A stretch of 64,000 bases of DNA from Microbispora sp. H11081 (GCF_012999535.1 NZ_JABBWV010000021.1:1-64000); one strand, 5' to 3'. Shown: positions 1 to 10,850, counted from the first letter of the stretch. The notes: generated by a model not told the origin, from the letters alone. Numbers and translations are program-made.

Positions 1-1801
<1,801 letters not shown>

Positions 1802-1904
1802 CAGATGTCCTTCCGAGGGCTCGCGGACTGACTACACGCACGCCAGACGACCAAGACTAAGAGTTACTCAGAGAGACGGTCGTCAAAGGGCAGCGCAAAG
1901 GGGC

Positions 1905-1933
1905 AGTGTAGCCGATCGGCATACACCTGTCCA
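1905..1933 (-). promoter_or_regulatory. Candidate rpoB promoter (-35 TGGACA, 17-bp spacer, -10 TACACT)
   Basis: On the minus strand, TGGACA (1928-1933) is separated by exactly 17 bases from TACACT (1905-1910). This is a good match to a housekeeping sigma promoter. Transcription would begin near 1897 and leave a leader of about 95 nt before the TTG start of rpoB. This is the only such match I found in the 1802-2222 gap. The rest of the gap shows no gene and no strong terminator. The distance from rplL and the intervening genes make an independent rpoB promoter plausible. Confidence 0.6.
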
Positions 1934-2222
1934 CTCCGCTATCGCTCTGCGCTCCACGTTGCTGGCAGCATCACCCGTCAGCGCCGAAACGTCAAGCCCG
2001 AGAGCCGACATTTCGCCTAACCTACGGGCGTCACGCTGGGTTTTTCCCGCCCTCGGGACCGAGCGGCCGTCAGGACCCTGTCCCTACCCGGGACCGGAGA
2101 CGGGTAACGCACAGTCACGCGAACGGGCCAACGCTGACCGTGGGTCGACGCCGCCACGGCCTGGATACCCAGCACCAGCCCTGGCTTAAACGCCTTCTTT
2201 GCTAACAATTTAGCCACGGGCC

Positions 2223-2729
2223 TCAGGGAACGGGCGTGTCACCCAGGAGCGTGGACAGCCGGGAGACCCTCCAGCCGTCGCCCTGCGTCACCATGACCAG
2301 GCGCGCTCTCCCCTGGCTGACCTGCTGTTCAGGCTCCCCCTTGGCCGGTGCGGAACGTGTCGTGACCATGTTCACGAACAGCAGCACCCGGACCTCTTCC
2401 GGCGACGCCGACTCCACACCCGCGGCGGCCACGACCGCGTGCTGAACCGTCCGGCGCTCACGCGCACGGGGGCCGAGTGTCGCCGCGAGGGTCCGGTAGT
2501 GCTCCGCCAACTGCCCTGTCGCGTGCGCGCCGGCCCTCAGCATGTCGCGGTCGATCGTACGGTAGTCGTACGACAACATGTCGGGGGCGTAGGACCGGGC
2601 GGCCGCGAGAGCCTCCCGGGAGGCCGTCTCCGCGGCCCGGAGGCGGCGCAGGTCGAGCAGCAGCCATACGGCGGCGACGGCCAGCCCGGCCGCCACGAGG
2701 GCCGTCAGCGCCGTCAGGAGGCGTCTCAC
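2223..2729 (-). CDS. Mce-associated-like single-pass membrane protein
   Basis: A 168-residue protein: one N-terminal membrane segment (about residues 2-25), then a coiled, Ala/Arg-rich stretch, then an alpha+beta domain with a YDYRTIDRDM motif. This layout is typical of actinobacterial Mce-associated membrane proteins. The chosen GTG start (2727-2729) overlaps the TGA of the upstream gene by four bases (GTGA), implying translational coupling. A longer start at 2759 is possible but would overlap the neighbour by 34 bases. No mce transporter genes are nearby, so the Mce link is by family resemblance only. It may be an envelope assembly accessory. Confidence 0.72.
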   Translation of the reverse strand: MRRLLTALTALVAAGLAVAAVWLLLDLRRLRAAETASREALAAARSYAPDMLSYDYRTIDRDMLRAGAHATGQLAEHYRTLAATLGPRARERRTVQHAVVAAAGVESASPEEVRVLLFVNMVTTRSAPAKGEPEQQVSQGRARLVMVTQGDGWRVSRLSTLLGDTPVP

Positions 2730-3214
2730 TGGACCAGCTCCGCGTGGGAGACCAGCCACAGGCCGGATGCCTTCGTGACGTCCATGCGCCAGCGGAAGAA
2801 GCGCTCCTCGGGAGGGGCCTTCCTGCCGTCCTCCCAGTGGATCACCGCGTCACCGACGATCAGCACCTGCGCCGTACGCCGGCCTCCGTCGAAGGAGGCG
2901 AGCGCGGAGGCACGCAGCACCCCCGTCTGCACGGCCTTGTTCCGCACCGTGGTGTCCCTCAGCGCCGCCTGCCCCGCGGCGTACCTCGCCCGCTGCTGAC
3001 CGGTGGAGGTGGCGAGCGCCCGCTTGATGTCGTCGTCGATGCGCCGGTGGTCGACGGACATGAGACTCACCGCGTGCGCCGCGGCGGCCCGCACGGCCAT
3101 CTCACGCTCCTGTTCCGCCGCCAGCGCCTCCGTACGGGCCTGGACGAGGCGCAGGACCGCCAGGGCCGACACGGCCACGAGGAGGACCAGCCCGACGGTG
3201 AGCGCGCGCCGCAT
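2726..3214 (-). CDS. Mce-associated-like single-pass membrane protein
   Basis: 162 residues, preceded by a strong ribosome site (CAGGAGG, seven bases before ATG). One N-terminal helix (about residues 5-25) anchors an extracytoplasmic domain with the motif SVDHRRIDDDIKRALATSTG. This matches the corresponding YDYRTIDRDM stretch of the next gene, so the two look like tandem paralogues. They form a two-gene unit with a four-base overlap. Proteins of this type accompany Mce lipid transporters in many actinomycetes, but none is in view here. The function is unknown beyond likely envelope location. Confidence 0.72.
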   Translation of the reverse strand: MRRALTVGLVLLVAVSALAVLRLVQARTEALAAEQEREMAVRAAAAHAVSLMSVDHRRIDDDIKRALATSTGQQRARYAAGQAALRDTTVRNKAVQTGVLRASALASFDGGRRTAQVLIVGDAVIHWEDGRKAPPEERFFRWRMDVTKASGLWLVSHAELVQ

Positions 3215-3341
3215 CCCCGCACCTCCTGAGCACCGGTGGCCTCGGCCCGATCATGTCGCGCGGATCCTACGTCGCACCATAGGTCAACGATCGCGTCCTG
3301 CTCATATGGGTCTGGATCGAGTACGACTTACGGGCATGCGA

Positions 3342-3382
3342 AAGGGGCGGTCCCATCCGGCACCTGGATGGACCCGCCCCTT
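3342..3382 (-). terminator. Terminator hairpin after rplL
   Basis: Inverted repeat with 17-base arms (3342-3358 and 3366-3382, two central mismatches) and a 7-base loop, 16 bases beyond the rplL stop codon. No long U tract follows, as is common in high-GC actinomycetes. It probably ends most rplJ-rplL transcripts. Confidence 0.7.
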
Positions 3383-3397
3383 CGGTGAAGCGTGGAA

Positions 3398-3790
3398 CTA
3401 CTTGACCGTGACGGTCGCGCCGGCGCCCTCGAGGGCCGCCTTCGCCTTCTCGGCCTGCTCCTTGTTGACCTTGCCGTCGAAGACCGGCTTCGGAGCGCCG
3501 TCCACGAGGTCCTTGGCCTCCTTGAGGCCCAGGCTCGTCAGGGCGCGGATCTCCTTGATGACCTGGATCTTCTTGTCGCCGGCGGCCTCGAGGATGACGT
3601 CGAACTCGTCCTGCTCCTCGGCCTCCTCGGCGGCGGCCGGAGCGCCGGGGGCGCCGACGGCGGCGACGGCGACCGGGGCGGCGGCCTTGACGTCGAAGGT
3701 CTCCTCGAAGACCTTCACGAACTCGGACAGCTCAAGGAGGGTCATCTCCTTGAAGGTCTCGAGCAGCTCGTCGGTGCTGAGCTTCGCCAT
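3398..3790 (-). CDS. rplL: 50S ribosomal protein L7/L12
   Basis: The 130-residue acidic stalk protein binds translation factors on the large subunit. The N-terminal dimerisation domain ([20 protein letters not shown]) is followed by an Ala/Pro/Glu hinge (about residues 35-60). The C-terminal factor-binding domain contains [20 protein letters not shown]. The start is ATG at 3790, behind GGAGGA with six-base spacing; an upstream in-frame ATG lacks a ribosome site. It lies 78 bases downstream of rplJ in the same transcription unit, as expected for the L10(L12)n stalk. Confidence 0.97.
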   Translation of the reverse strand: MAKLSTDELLETFKEMTLLELSEFVKVFEETFDVKAAAPVAVAAVGAPGAPAAAEEAEEQDEFDVILEAAGDKKIQVIKEIRALTSLGLKEAKDLVDGAPKPVFDGKVNKEQAEKAKAALEGAGATVTVK

Positions 3791-3868
3791 GATGTGTTCC
3801 TCCAGTGGATCTAGCAAAAAACGTGTAAAGGGACCGCGGTGCGCGCTTCCCCCGTCCGCTTCGCGGAC

Positions 3869-4393
3869 CTACTCGCCGGCCTCTTCGCGCTTGGCGCGCA
3901 GAGCCTCGGCCAGTCGAGCCATGGTGGTGGGCAGCGCGGCGAAGGTGGCGGCAGCCTGGGACTGCTTGGCCTTCAGCGCACCGGCCAGCTTCGCGAGGAG
4001 CACCTCACGGGACTCAAGGTCGGCAAGCTTGGTGATCTCGTCGGGGGTCATCGACTTGCCGTCGACGACGCCGCCCTTGATCACCAGGAGGGGGTTGGCC
4101 TTGGCGAAGTCACGCAGACCCTTGGCCGCCTCCACGACGTCGCCCTTGACGAACGCGATGGCGGTCGGGCCCTGGAACAGGTCGTCCAGGGAGGAGATCC
4201 CGGCGTTGTTAGCCGCGATCTTGGTAAGCGTGTTCTTCGCCACGGCGAACTTCGCATTCCCACCGAGAGAAACGCGCAGCTGCTTGAGCTGGGCGACGGT
4301 GAGACCGCGGTATTCGGTCAGAACGGCGGCGCTGGATCCCTCGAACTCACTCTTGAGCTCGGCGATCGCGACGCTCTTATCCGCCTTCGCCAT
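3869..4393 (-). CDS. rplJ: 50S ribosomal protein L10
   Basis: 174 residues beginning [20 protein letters not shown]. This protein anchors L7/L12 dimers to 23S rRNA, and L10 complexes are known to repress their own mRNA in bacteria. Family features visible are [19 protein letters not shown] and the C-terminal helical L12-binding tail rich in Ala/Lys. The start is ATG at 4393 with GGAAGGAGG just upstream. It is the first gene of the rplJ-rplL unit and has a long structured leader (see separate entry). Confidence 0.97.
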   Translation of the reverse strand: MAKADKSVAIAELKSEFEGSSAAVLTEYRGLTVAQLKQLRVSLGGNAKFAVAKNTLTKIAANNAGISSLDDLFQGPTAIAFVKGDVVEAAKGLRDFAKANPLLVIKGGVVDGKSMTPDEITKLADLESREVLLAKLAGALKAKQSQAAATFAALPTTMARLAEALRAKREEAGE

Positions 4394-4420
4394 GGGCCTC
4401 CTTCCAGATGTGCCGCCGGC

Positions 4421-4488
4421 GAAGGCCCTCGGAAAACAGACAAGCCCCGGCGCAGGCGCACGGGGCTTGAACGGACGTCGAACGTCCT
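4421..4488 (-). promoter_or_regulatory. Candidate L10-type leader with attenuator hairpin upstream of rplJ
   Basis: On the minus strand the rplJ leader contains a small hairpin (arms 4473-4478 and 4482-4487). A perfect 8-bp GC-rich hairpin follows (4442-4449 with 4461-4468), then a TGTTTTC stretch. That is a terminator-like element inside a leader. L10 leaders that bind the L10/L12 complex are known upstream of rplJ in many bacteria. That this is the same type is inference; I did not model the full fold. Confidence 0.5.
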
Positions 4489-4586
4489 CAAGCTTCTCCA
4501 CACCTACGCGGGCCGTCCACTCATCGTGGATCCTTCGGTCGCCTGGCTGTGGGCCCGGCGACGACCGGCGGTCTTTGGCAGGAGAC

Positions 4587-4616
4587 AGACTACGTTGTCA
4601 ACCGTCTGGACGCCAA
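4587..4616 (-). promoter_or_regulatory. Tentative promoter region of rplJ-rplL
   Basis: On the minus strand TTGGCG (4611-4616) and TAGTCT (4587-4592) are 18 bases apart. A consensus TTGACA (4596-4601) lies between them but has no good -10 at 17 bases. Either hexamer set could drive the rplJ leader about 190 bases upstream of the start codon. Confidence 0.4.
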
Positions 4617-4617
4617 A

Positions 4618-5463
4618 TCAGCCGCCCAGGCCGGACGGCTGCTGTAGCGTCTGCGGCAGTTCGCCCACCTGGTCGGCGGCCGGCGCCTCGATCGAGACGG
4701 GCTCGTTGAACAACTTGAACATCGCGGTCGCCTTGAACGTGCCGGTGCCCGGCTTTCCGCCGTTCAGCTCGACCTTGCGAGGCAGGCCCTGGGCGTCGAC
4801 CCACGCGTCGAACTTGACGTCCTTGGCGTTCGCGAACTCGCCCTGCATCCGGCCGCGCTGCTCCTCGGGAAGCTGCTTGACCGCCTCGTCCACCGGGAAC
4901 GTGCCCGAGTAGTGGGTCGTCTCCACCCCGCCGACCTGCTCGGTGCCGACGGACTTGACGTCCTTGGACGCCGTCAGCAGGGCCGCGCTCGTCTTCAGGT
5001 CGAACTGCTGGGCCTGACGGAGGAACTGGTCGACGTTCACCCCGGCCTGCGAGCCGAGCTGGCCCAGGTCGAGCCTGATCCACGGCTTGGTGGCGCCCAC
5101 CAGCGTCTTGAGCATGTCGAGCTTCACGTACGCCACGTCGTCCTGCAGGATCACCCGCACCCCGCCGGGAACGTCCTGCCCGTTGAACGACACCCTCGTG
5201 AGGTTGACGTCGGAGGCGATCTGCGGGGTCTTCTGGTAGCGCATCGTGCCCTGGACGACGCCGCCCTGACCGCCCCCGGTCTCGGTCACGTTGACCACCA
5301 GGTCCGCGGCATAGGTGTTCACCTCGTCGACCTTCTTCGAGGTCTGCTGGATGACCTCGGCGGCCGAGAGCTGCGCGTTCTGGAGAGACGGAGTCGCGGT
5401 CGTCCCGCATCCCGCGACCGAGAGCGCGGCCACCGCTCCGGCGGCCACCAGTATTCGTCGCAT
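4618..5463 (-). CDS. Putative lipoprotein (LppX/LprG-like fold candidate)
   Basis: 281 residues with a lipoprotein signal: MRRILV, hydrophobic core and the lipobox LSVAGC (Cys about residue 19). After lipidation it would sit on the outer face of the membrane. The mature part is beta-rich with no catalytic motif I recognise; it resembles actinobacterial LppX/LprG-type lipid-binding lipoproteins in length and composition. The ATG at 5463 is preferred because GAAGGG is eight to nine bases upstream; an ATG nine bases earlier is possible. A lipoprotein at this place between rplA and rplJ is a recurring feature in actinomycetes. The role is unknown. Confidence 0.8.
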   Translation of the reverse strand: MRRILVAAGAVAALSVAGCGTTATPSLQNAQLSAAEVIQQTSKKVDEVNTYAADLVVNVTETGGGQGGVVQGTMRYQKTPQIASDVNLTRVSFNGQDVPGGVRVILQDDVAYVKLDMLKTLVGATKPWIRLDLGQLGSQAGVNVDQFLRQAQQFDLKTSAALLTASKDVKSVGTEQVGGVETTHYSGTFPVDEAVKQLPEEQRGRMQGEFANAKDVKFDAWVDAQGLPRKVELNGGKPGTGTFKATAMFKLFNEPVSIEAPAADQVGELPQTLQQPSGLGG

Positions 5464-5596
5464 GTCTGTCATCCCTTCGGTTGCCCCCTTTACCTGCCCT
5501 TGACCCTATGCGGCTAACGCGCCGGGCGCGTTGCCCGAGGACGAACCGGCATGAGCTCTACACAAACCCTGCACAACAGACGAGGCGGTAGACGTG

Positions 5597-5631
5597 CGGA
5601 AGCCCCCGCCCGGGCAGGGCGGGGGCTTCCG
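5597..5631 (-). terminator. Strong hairpin after rplA
   Basis: Perfect 15-bp inverted repeat (5597-5611 with 5617-5631) and 5-base loop, 26 bases beyond the rplA stop. It has no U tract. It is likely the end of the nusG-rplK-rplA transcript. Confidence 0.75.
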
Positions 5632-5656
5632 TCGTCGTTCTTGCCGGGGTGACGGC

Positions 5657-6370
5657 TCAGGCGTCGATCTCGGCGGTCATCCCACGCGTCACGTTCGGGT
5701 CGACCGGGATGCCCGGGCCCATGGACGTGGTGAAGGTGACCTTCTTGAGGTAACGGCCCTTGGCCGCCGACGGCTTGAGACGCAGCACCTCGTCGATGGC
5801 GGCGGCGTAGTTCTCCACCAGCTGACGGTCGTCGAAGGACGCCTTGCCGATGATGAAGTGCAGGTTCGCGTGCCGGTCGACCCGGAACTCGATCTTGCCG
5901 CCCTTGATGTCGGTGACGGCCTTGGCCACGTCCGGCGTGACGGTGCCGGTCTTCGGGTTCGGCATGAGGCCACGGGGACCGAGCACGCGGCCCAGGCGAC
6001 CGACCTTGCCCATCAGGTCCGGCGTGGCGACGACCGCGTCGAAGTCGAGACGGCCCTTGGACACCTCGTCGATCAGCTCGTCGGAGCCGACGATGTCGGC
6101 GCCCGCCGCGCGAGCCTCCTCGGCACGGTCACCGGTCGCGAAGACCAGGACCCGGGCGGTCTTGCCGGTGCCGTGCGGGAGGTTGACGGTGCCGCGGACC
6201 ATCTGGTCGGCCTTGCGGGGGTCGACACCCAGCCGCAGGGCGACCTCGACGGTCGCGTCGAACTTCGTGGTCGCGGTCTTCTTGGCCAGCCGTACGCCGT
6301 CGAGCGGGTTGTACAGGGCCGTGCGGTCGACCTCGGCCGCCGCGTTCTTCCAGTTCTTGCTGCGCTTCAC
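5657..6370 (-). CDS. rplA: 50S ribosomal protein L1
   Basis: 237 residues, full length. This protein binds the 23S rRNA L1 stalk and is involved in E-site tRNA release. Recognisable segments are [12 protein letters not shown] near the start, the loop [20 protein letters not shown] and [19 protein letters not shown]. The start is ATG with GAGGAGC upstream. It follows rplK after 115 bases, in the standard rplK-rplA order. Confidence 0.97.
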   Translation of the reverse strand: MKRSKNWKNAAAEVDRTALYNPLDGVRLAKKTATTKFDATVEVALRLGVDPRKADQMVRGTVNLPHGTGKTARVLVFATGDRAEEARAAGADIVGSDELIDEVSKGRLDFDAVVATPDLMGKVGRLGRVLGPRGLMPNPKTGTVTPDVAKAVTDIKGGKIEFRVDRHANLHFIIGKASFDDRQLVENYAAAIDEVLRLKPSAAKGRYLKKVTFTTSMGPGIPVDPNVTRGMTAEIDA

Positions 6371-6485
6371 TTCATGCTCCTCGTGGAGATCGTGGTCGGG
6401 GCCTGCGCTTCGGCCCTCCCACAGCGTTTGATTGCCACGCCAGCGGCGCGGCGCCTCGGGGCGCTACGGGCCCTCGCGGAGATTC

Positions 6486-6917
6486 TCAGTCGGCGATCGT
6501 GATGCCCATGGAGCGGGCGGTGCCGGCGATGATCTTCTCGGCGGCCTCGACGTCGTTGGCGTTGAGGTCCTGCATCTTGGTCTCGGCGATCTGGCGAAGC
6601 TGCTCGCGCGTCAGCTTGCCCACCTTGTCCTTGTGCGGGTTCGCGCTGCCCTTCTGCAGACCGGCGGCCTTCTTGATCAGCTCGGGCGCCGGCGGCGTCT
6701 TCGTGATGAAGGTGAAGGAGCGGTCTTCGAAGATGGTGATCTCGACGGGGATGATGTTGCCCCGCTGGGCCTCCGTCGCAGCGTTGTACTGCTTGACGAA
6801 GTCCATGATGTTGACGCCGTGCGGACCGAGCGCGGTACCGACCGGCGGCGCGGGGGTGGCCTGTCCAGCGGGAAGCTGGACCTTCACCAGGGCCGCGACT
6901 TTCTTCTTTGGAGGCAT
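6486..6917 (-). CDS. rplK: 50S ribosomal protein L11
   Basis: 143 residues of the GTPase-associated centre; with 23S rRNA it forms the thiostrepton-binding pocket. It begins [20 protein letters not shown] and carries the proline-rich N-terminal helix region [20 protein letters not shown]. The C-terminal rRNA-binding domain ends in [10 protein letters not shown]. The N-terminal prolines that contact thiostrepton are present. GGAGAAGGAT lies before the ATG. Transcribed between nusG and rplA. Confidence 0.97.
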   Translation of the reverse strand: MPPKKKVAALVKVQLPAGQATPAPPVGTALGPHGVNIMDFVKQYNAATEAQRGNIIPVEITIFEDRSFTFITKTPPAPELIKKAAGLQKGSANPHKDKVGKLTREQLRQIAETKMQDLNANDVEAAEKIIAGTARSMGITIAD

Positions 6918-6949
6918 TTATCCTTCTCCGGGTCCTTGTCCTACAGAAG

Positions 6950-6984
6950 CCTCACGGGCACGCCGAAGCAGGGCATGCGTGAGG
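6950..6984 (-). promoter_or_regulatory. Hairpin in the nusG-rplK gap
   Basis: CCTCACG (6950-6956) pairs with CGTGAGG (6978-6984). It sits 32 bases upstream of the rplK start codon and 26 bases past the nusG stop. It could be a partial terminator or an L11 leader element; the sequence alone does not decide. Confidence 0.3.
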
Positions 6985-7010
6985 ACGGCTATCGAGTCTA
7001 CGCGAGGCGG

Positions 7011-7793
7011 TCAGATCTTCGAGACCTGGTTGAACGACAGCTCCACCGGGGTCTCCCTACCGAAGATCGACACGAGGACCTTGAGCTTCTGCGACTCGGC
7101 GCTGATCTCACTGACCGTGGCCGGCAGCGTGGCGAACGGCCCGTCCATCACGGTGACGGACTCGCCGACCTCGAAGTCGACGGTCGCGGTGGTCGCCTTC
7201 GTCGTGGCCTTCTTCACTTCCTCGGAAGGCTCGGGGGCGAGCAGCTTGGCGACCTCGTCGAGGTTCAGCGGGCTCGGCTTGTTGGACAGTCCGACGAAGC
7301 CGGTCACACCGGGCGTGTTGCGCACCGCGGCCCAGGATTCGTCGGTCAGGTCCATCCGGACCAGGACGTAACCGGGAAGCACGCGCTCCTTGATCGGAGT
7401 CTTCTTGCCGCCCTTGAACTCGGTGATCGTGTGGGTCGGCACCTCGACCTGGAAGATGAAGTCCTCCATGTTGAGGGACCCGATGCGGCTCTCGATGTTC
7501 TGCTTCACCCGGTTCTCGTAACCGGCGTACGAGTGGATGACGTACCACTCGCCGAACTGACCGCGAAGCTGCCGCTTGAACTCCTCGACGGGGTCGACGT
7601 CCGGGAGGACGTCGCCGTCCTCGTCGACCAGCGGGGCGGCCTCGGCCGAGTCCTCGCCGCCGTCACCACCGTCCGGCGCGGCGACCGTGGTCTCCTCGGT
7701 CTCCTCGACCTCTGCTACGGCCTCGTCCTGCTCGGTGCCCCACTCGTCATCCTCGTCATGGGAGCGGTCGGCCGGCATCGGGGACTCGGACAC
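7011..7793 (-). CDS. nusG: Transcription termination/antitermination factor NusG
   Basis: 260 residues starting at GTG (7791-7793) behind GAAGGAAG. An acidic N-terminal extension of about 80 residues is typical of actinomycete NusG. The NGN domain follows ([20 protein letters not shown], then [20 protein letters not shown]) and finally the KOW domain ([20 protein letters not shown]). NusG binds RNA polymerase and couples it to Rho or the ribosome. The longer open frame upstream lacks a ribosome site. SecE is 55 bases upstream, the classical secE-nusG pair. Confidence 0.96.
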   Translation of the reverse strand: MSESPMPADRSHDEDDEWGTEQDEAVAEVEETEETTVAAPDGGDGGEDSAEAAPLVDEDGDVLPDVDPVEEFKRQLRGQFGEWYVIHSYAGYENRVKQNIESRIGSLNMEDFIFQVEVPTHTITEFKGGKKTPIKERVLPGYVLVRMDLTDESWAAVRNTPGVTGFVGLSNKPSPLNLDEVAKLLAPEPSEEVKKATTKATTATVDFEVGESVTVMDGPFATLPATVSEISAESQKLKVLVSIFGRETPVELSFNQVSKI

Positions 7794-7848
7794 GGGACTC
7801 TTCCTTCTTCGCTTGGTGTCTTGACGCGCTGTGACGTCTCGGGCGGGA

Positions 7849-8115
7849 TCAGGATCCGCCGAAGAGCCAGAGCACAGCCTTACCCAGCAGCGTATCGATC
7901 CCGAACACGATCCCAACCATGATCACAACGAAGACCAGGACGACTACCGTGTACGAGATCAGTTCAGTGCGCCGGGGCCAGATGACCTTGCGCAGCTCGG
8001 CGACGACCTGCCGATAGAACAGAGCGGGCGAGGTGCGCTTTGCCTTCTTCTCATTGGTCGGCTTGCCTGGCTTGCCAGCGGTCTCGCCGCGGGTATCGAT
8101 CGCCACAGTCCTCAC
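7849..8115 (-). CDS. secE: Preprotein translocase subunit SecE
   Basis: About 85-88 residues with one C-terminal membrane helix ([20 protein letters not shown]). It is preceded by the SecE signature [17 protein letters not shown], the amphipathic helix that clamps SecY. The N-terminus is hydrophilic and Lys-rich. Two GTG codons are possible starts: 8115, or 8106, which has GTGAGG just before it. First gene of the secE-nusG-rplK-rplA series and immediately downstream of tRNA-Trp. Confidence 0.93.
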   Translation of the reverse strand: MRTVAIDTRGETAGKPGKPTNEKKAKRTSPALFYRQVVAELRKVIWPRRTELISYTVVVLVFVVIMVGIVFGIDTLLGKAVLWLFGGS

Positions 8116-8181
8116 CTGATCCGTCGTGTCCGTCGCAGTTGCGGCGCGCTTTCACGCCATTGTTGCGCGGACCGCACTCCG

Positions 8182-8254
8182 CAGGGCACGAGGGACTCGA
8201 ACCCCCAACCGCCGGTTTTGGAGACCGGTGCGCTACCAATTGCGCTAGTGCCCT
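8182..8254 (-). tRNA. trnW: tRNA-Trp (CCA anticodon)
   Basis: Minus-strand cloverleaf of 73 nt. The 7-bp acceptor stem is AGGGCAC/GTGCCCT, and the anticodon loop CTCCAAA gives anticodon CCA. The T arm contains GGTTCGAGTCC. The discriminator base is G and the 3' CCA is not encoded. It precedes secE, the usual actinomycete location. Confidence 0.96.
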
Positions 8255-8488
8255 AAGCCGTGCACCACGATACCCGAGAAACGCGGAGAAGCGCCCATCC
8301 CGTCGTTCACGTGGCCCACTAGTCGGTGAAGTGTACGCGGGAATCACCGGTCCGTCGAACCACATGGTCGCCGCGCCGCCCCGAAGGTGGCGCGGGTGCC
8401 GTTCGTGCCGTTCAAAGCTACCGTGCCGAGCCGTCCGCATCCTGGATATGGAGACGAAACCGCATGGCGCGTCTGGAACGATGGAGGC

Positions 8489-9694
8489 ATGACCCGACCT
8501 CGCATCTCCGCGCGTATTTCCGCGATCTCCGAGTCCGCGACTCTGGCGGTGGACGCCAAGGCCAAGGCGATGAAGGCGGCCGGTCGGCCGGTCATCGGTT
8601 TCGGCGCCGGCGAACCCGACTTCTCGACGCCCGCCTACATCGTCGAGGCGGCCGTCGAGGCGTGCCGGAACCCCAGATTCCACAAGTACACCCCCGCCGG
8701 CGGCCTGCCCGAGCTCAAGCAGGCGATCGCGGACAAGACGCTGCGCGACAGCGGGTTCCAGGTCGACGCCGCCAACGTCCTGGTGACGAACGGCGGCAAG
8801 CAGGCCGTCTACGAGGCCTTCGCCACGCTGCTCGACCCGGGTGACGAGGTCCTGGTCGTGGCGCCGTACTGGACGACGTACCCGGAGGCGATCAAGCTCG
8901 CGGGCGGCGTCCAGGTCGACGTGGTCACCGACGAGACGACGGGTTACCTGGCCTCGGTCGAGCAGCTGGAGGAGAAGCTGACCGACCGCACCAAGGTGCT
9001 GCTGTTCGTCTCGCCGTCGAACCCGACGGGGGCCGTCTACTCCCCCGCCCAGGTCGAGGAGATCGGCCGGTGGGCGCTCGACAAGGGCCTGTGGGTGGTC
9101 ACCGACGAGATCTACGAGCACCTCGTCTACGGCGACGCGACGTTCTCCAGCATCGCCGCCGCCGTGCCCGAGCTGCGCGACCGGGTCGTCGTGCTGAACG
9201 GCGTCGCCAAGACGTACGCGATGACCGGCTGGCGGGTGGGCTGGCTCATCGGGCCCTCCGACCTCGTCAAGGCGGCGACGAACCTGCAGTCCCACGCCAC
9301 CTCGAACGTCTCCAACGTCGCCCAGGCCGCCGCGCTCGCGGCCGTCTCCGGTGACCTGTCCGCCGTCGCCGAGATGCGGGCGGCCTTCGACCGGCGCCGG
9401 CAGACCATCGTCCGGATGCTCAACGAGATCCCCGGCGTGGTCTGCCCCGAGCCGCTCGGCGCGTTCTACGCGTACCCGTCGGTGAAGGCGCTGCTGGGCA
9501 AGGAGCTTCGCGGCAAGCGCCCCGCGACCTCGGCCGAGCTGGCCGAGCTCGTCCTGGAGGAGGCCGAGGTGGCGCTGGTGCCCGGCGAGGCGTTCGGCAC
9601 TCCTGGTTACTTCCGCCTGTCGTACGCGCTGGGCGACGACGACCTGGTCGAGGGCGTCAGCCGGGTGGCCAAGCTCCTCTCCGAGGCGCACTGA
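8489..9694 (+). CDS. aspC: Pyridoxal-phosphate aminotransferase class I (aspartate aminotransferase type)
   Basis: 401 residues of fold-type I. It interconverts aspartate and oxaloacetate (or a related amino acid pair) with 2-oxoglutarate/glutamate. Visible motifs are [48 protein letters not shown] and the PLP-lysine site [18 protein letters not shown]-terminal Arg in GYFRLSYAL binds the substrate carboxylate. The ATG at 8489 fits homologue N-termini ([18 protein letters not shown]), although its GGAGG is only one base upstream. A longer frame to 8387 looks non-coding. It is divergent from the secE/tRNA unit. Confidence 0.93.
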   Translation: MTRPRISARISAISESATLAVDAKAKAMKAAGRPVIGFGAGEPDFSTPAYIVEAAVEACRNPRFHKYTPAGGLPELKQAIADKTLRDSGFQVDAANVLVTNGGKQAVYEAFATLLDPGDEVLVVAPYWTTYPEAIKLAGGVQVDVVTDETTGYLASVEQLEEKLTDRTKVLLFVSPSNPTGAVYSPAQVEEIGRWALDKGLWVVTDEIYEHLVYGDATFSSIAAAVPELRDRVVVLNGVAKTYAMTGWRVGWLIGPSDLVKAATNLQSHATSNVSNVAQAAALAAVSGDLSAVAEMRAAFDRRRQTIVRMLNEIPGVVCPEPLGAFYAYPSVKALLGKELRGKRPATSAELAELVLEEAEVALVPGEAFGTPGYFRLSYALGDDDLVEGVSRVAKLLSEAH

Positions 9695-9746
9695 CAGACC
9701 GAGGCGCACTGAAAGTCCGAAGCGCACCGAAAGACCGAAGCGCCCC
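9682..9746 (+). repeat. 18-bp direct repeats spanning the aspC stop codon
   Basis: Three 18-base units (9682-9699, 9700-9717, 9718-9735) and a partial fourth run through the last codons and stop of aspC into the intergenic DNA. The unit is roughly CGAGGCGCACTGAMAGAC with a few substitutions. It looks like tandem duplication of the gene end, each copy carrying an in-phase TGA. Confidence 0.85.
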
Positions 9747-9750
9747 GCCA

Positions 9751-9788
9751 CGGAGGCCCGGTCCCCATCACGCGGGACCGGGCCTCCG
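9751..9788 (+). terminator. Terminator between convergent aspC and PASTA gene
   Basis: Perfect 15-bp inverted repeat (9751-9765 with 9774-9788), 8-base loop, placed between two converging genes. It is likely bidirectional. Confidence 0.75.
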
Positions 9789-9848
9789 GCATGTCCGTCC
9801 CACCGCCCAGGCCCTCCGAAGGAGGCGGAGACGGCGGGACCCCGGGGT

Positions 9849-10850
9849 TCACTTCACGACGGCGACCTCCGCGGCGATCTTCTTGAGCTCCCTGTCGGCC
9901 GCGGCGGCGCCGATCTTCGCCGCGTAGTCGGGGCTCATCATGACCTCGACCCCGACACCGGGAGCGAGGTTCCACGCGATCGTCCTGGTGCCCCCGTCGT
10001 TGAGCTCGTCTCCGCCCTCCGACAGGCTGACCAGGTACGCCTTCCTGTCGCCGGCCTCGACCGCCTTGGCGCCCTGGGCGGCGAAGCCCTTGAGCCGCTC
10101 ACCGAACTTCTTGGCGGCGTCCTTCCGGTAAATGACTATCTGGACGCTGTACATGCCGGGTTCCAGCCCCGGCTCCACCCAGCTGGTGGTGTAGCTCCGG
10201 GTGCCGAACCCGTCTTTTCCGGACCACTTGCCCCATTCGAGCCCGTCGGGCAGGTAGCCGACGCGCACGCCGCCGAGCGTCCGGCCGTCGCCGAGATCGC
10301 CGAGGTCCTGGGGCATCCCCGGGCTCTCCGTACCCTCCGTGGTGTCGGGGGCCGGCGCGGCCGTCGCGGCGACGATCAGCGTGACCGCCGCCCCGGGGGG
10401 AGCGCTCGTCCCAGGAGCCGGCGTCTGGTCGACGACCGTCCCCGCCGGATCCTTATCGCTGACCACCTTCGTGATCCGCACCGTGTAGCCGGCCTCCTTC
10501 AGGGCGGCGCCGCCCTCCTCGGCGCTCTTGCCGACCATGTCGGGGACGAGGTTCGCCGGCACGGCGACCGTGTCACCCGAGCCGGTCGCGGACGCGACCG
10601 GGGCCCCCTGGCCGGCGGCGGCACCGTTCCCCTGGCCGTCGCCCACGGCCGGGGCCGTGCCCGGCCCGCCGGTCAGCACCACGGGCACGGTCACCGCGAC
10701 CGCCGCGGTGAGCAGAGCCGCTCCCGCCACGCGAAATCGCACCACGTGCCGCCGGTTGCGCCGCCGTACGGCCTGGCCCAGCGACGGCGGCGCCTGCACC
10801 CCGGCCACCTGAGCGGCCATCGCGTCTCTCAGCGCCTCTTCGACGTTCAT
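9849..10850 (-). CDS. Membrane protein with extracellular PASTA-like domain; probable partner (anti-sigma) of the adjacent ECF sigma factor
   Basis: 333 residues. A short cytoplasmic part (about residues 1-38, starting MNVEEALRDAMAAQVAGV) is followed by a single membrane helix (about 39-60). A Gly/Ala linker leads to a PASTA-like domain (VPDMVGKSAEEGGAALKEAG then VVDQTPAPGTSAPPGA, roughly residues 100-160). A globular C-terminal domain follows. PASTA domains bind peptidoglycan fragments in PknB kinases and PBPs. The ATG overlaps the TGA of the sigma gene (ATGA), so the two are coupled. No HxxxCxxC zinc anti-sigma motif is present; the anti-sigma role is inferred from layout. Confidence 0.8.
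   Translation of the reverse strand: MNVEEALRDAMAAQVAGVQAPPSLGQAVRRRNRRHVVRFRVAGAALLTAAVAVTVPVVLTGGPGTAPAVGDGQGNGAAAGQGAPVASATGSGDTVAVPANLVPDMVGKSAEEGGAALKEAGYTVRITKVVSDKDPAGTVVDQTPAPGTSAPPGAAVTLIVAATAAPAPDTTEGTESPGMPQDLGDLGDGRTLGGVRVGYLPDGLEWGKWSGKDGFGTRSYTTSWVEPGLEPGMYSVQIVIYRKDAAKKFGERLKGFAAQGAKAVEAGDRKAYLVSLSEGGDELNDGGTRTIAWNLAPGVGVEVMMSPDYAAKIGAAAADRELKKIAAEVAVVK

Noticed and set aside
1934-2222. Short minus-strand frame (2017-2217) in the rpoB upstream region
   Set aside because: No ribosome site and no recognisable protein; treated as non-coding.
3003-4709. 568-aa plus-strand frame over rplL-rplJ
   Set aside because: Runs through two ribosomal protein genes in antisense; composition is Ser/Arg low complexity typical of GC-skew shadows.
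8262-8488. In-frame extension of the aminotransferase to 8387
   Set aside because: Homologue N-termini begin at RISARIS and the extension overlaps the likely promoter region.
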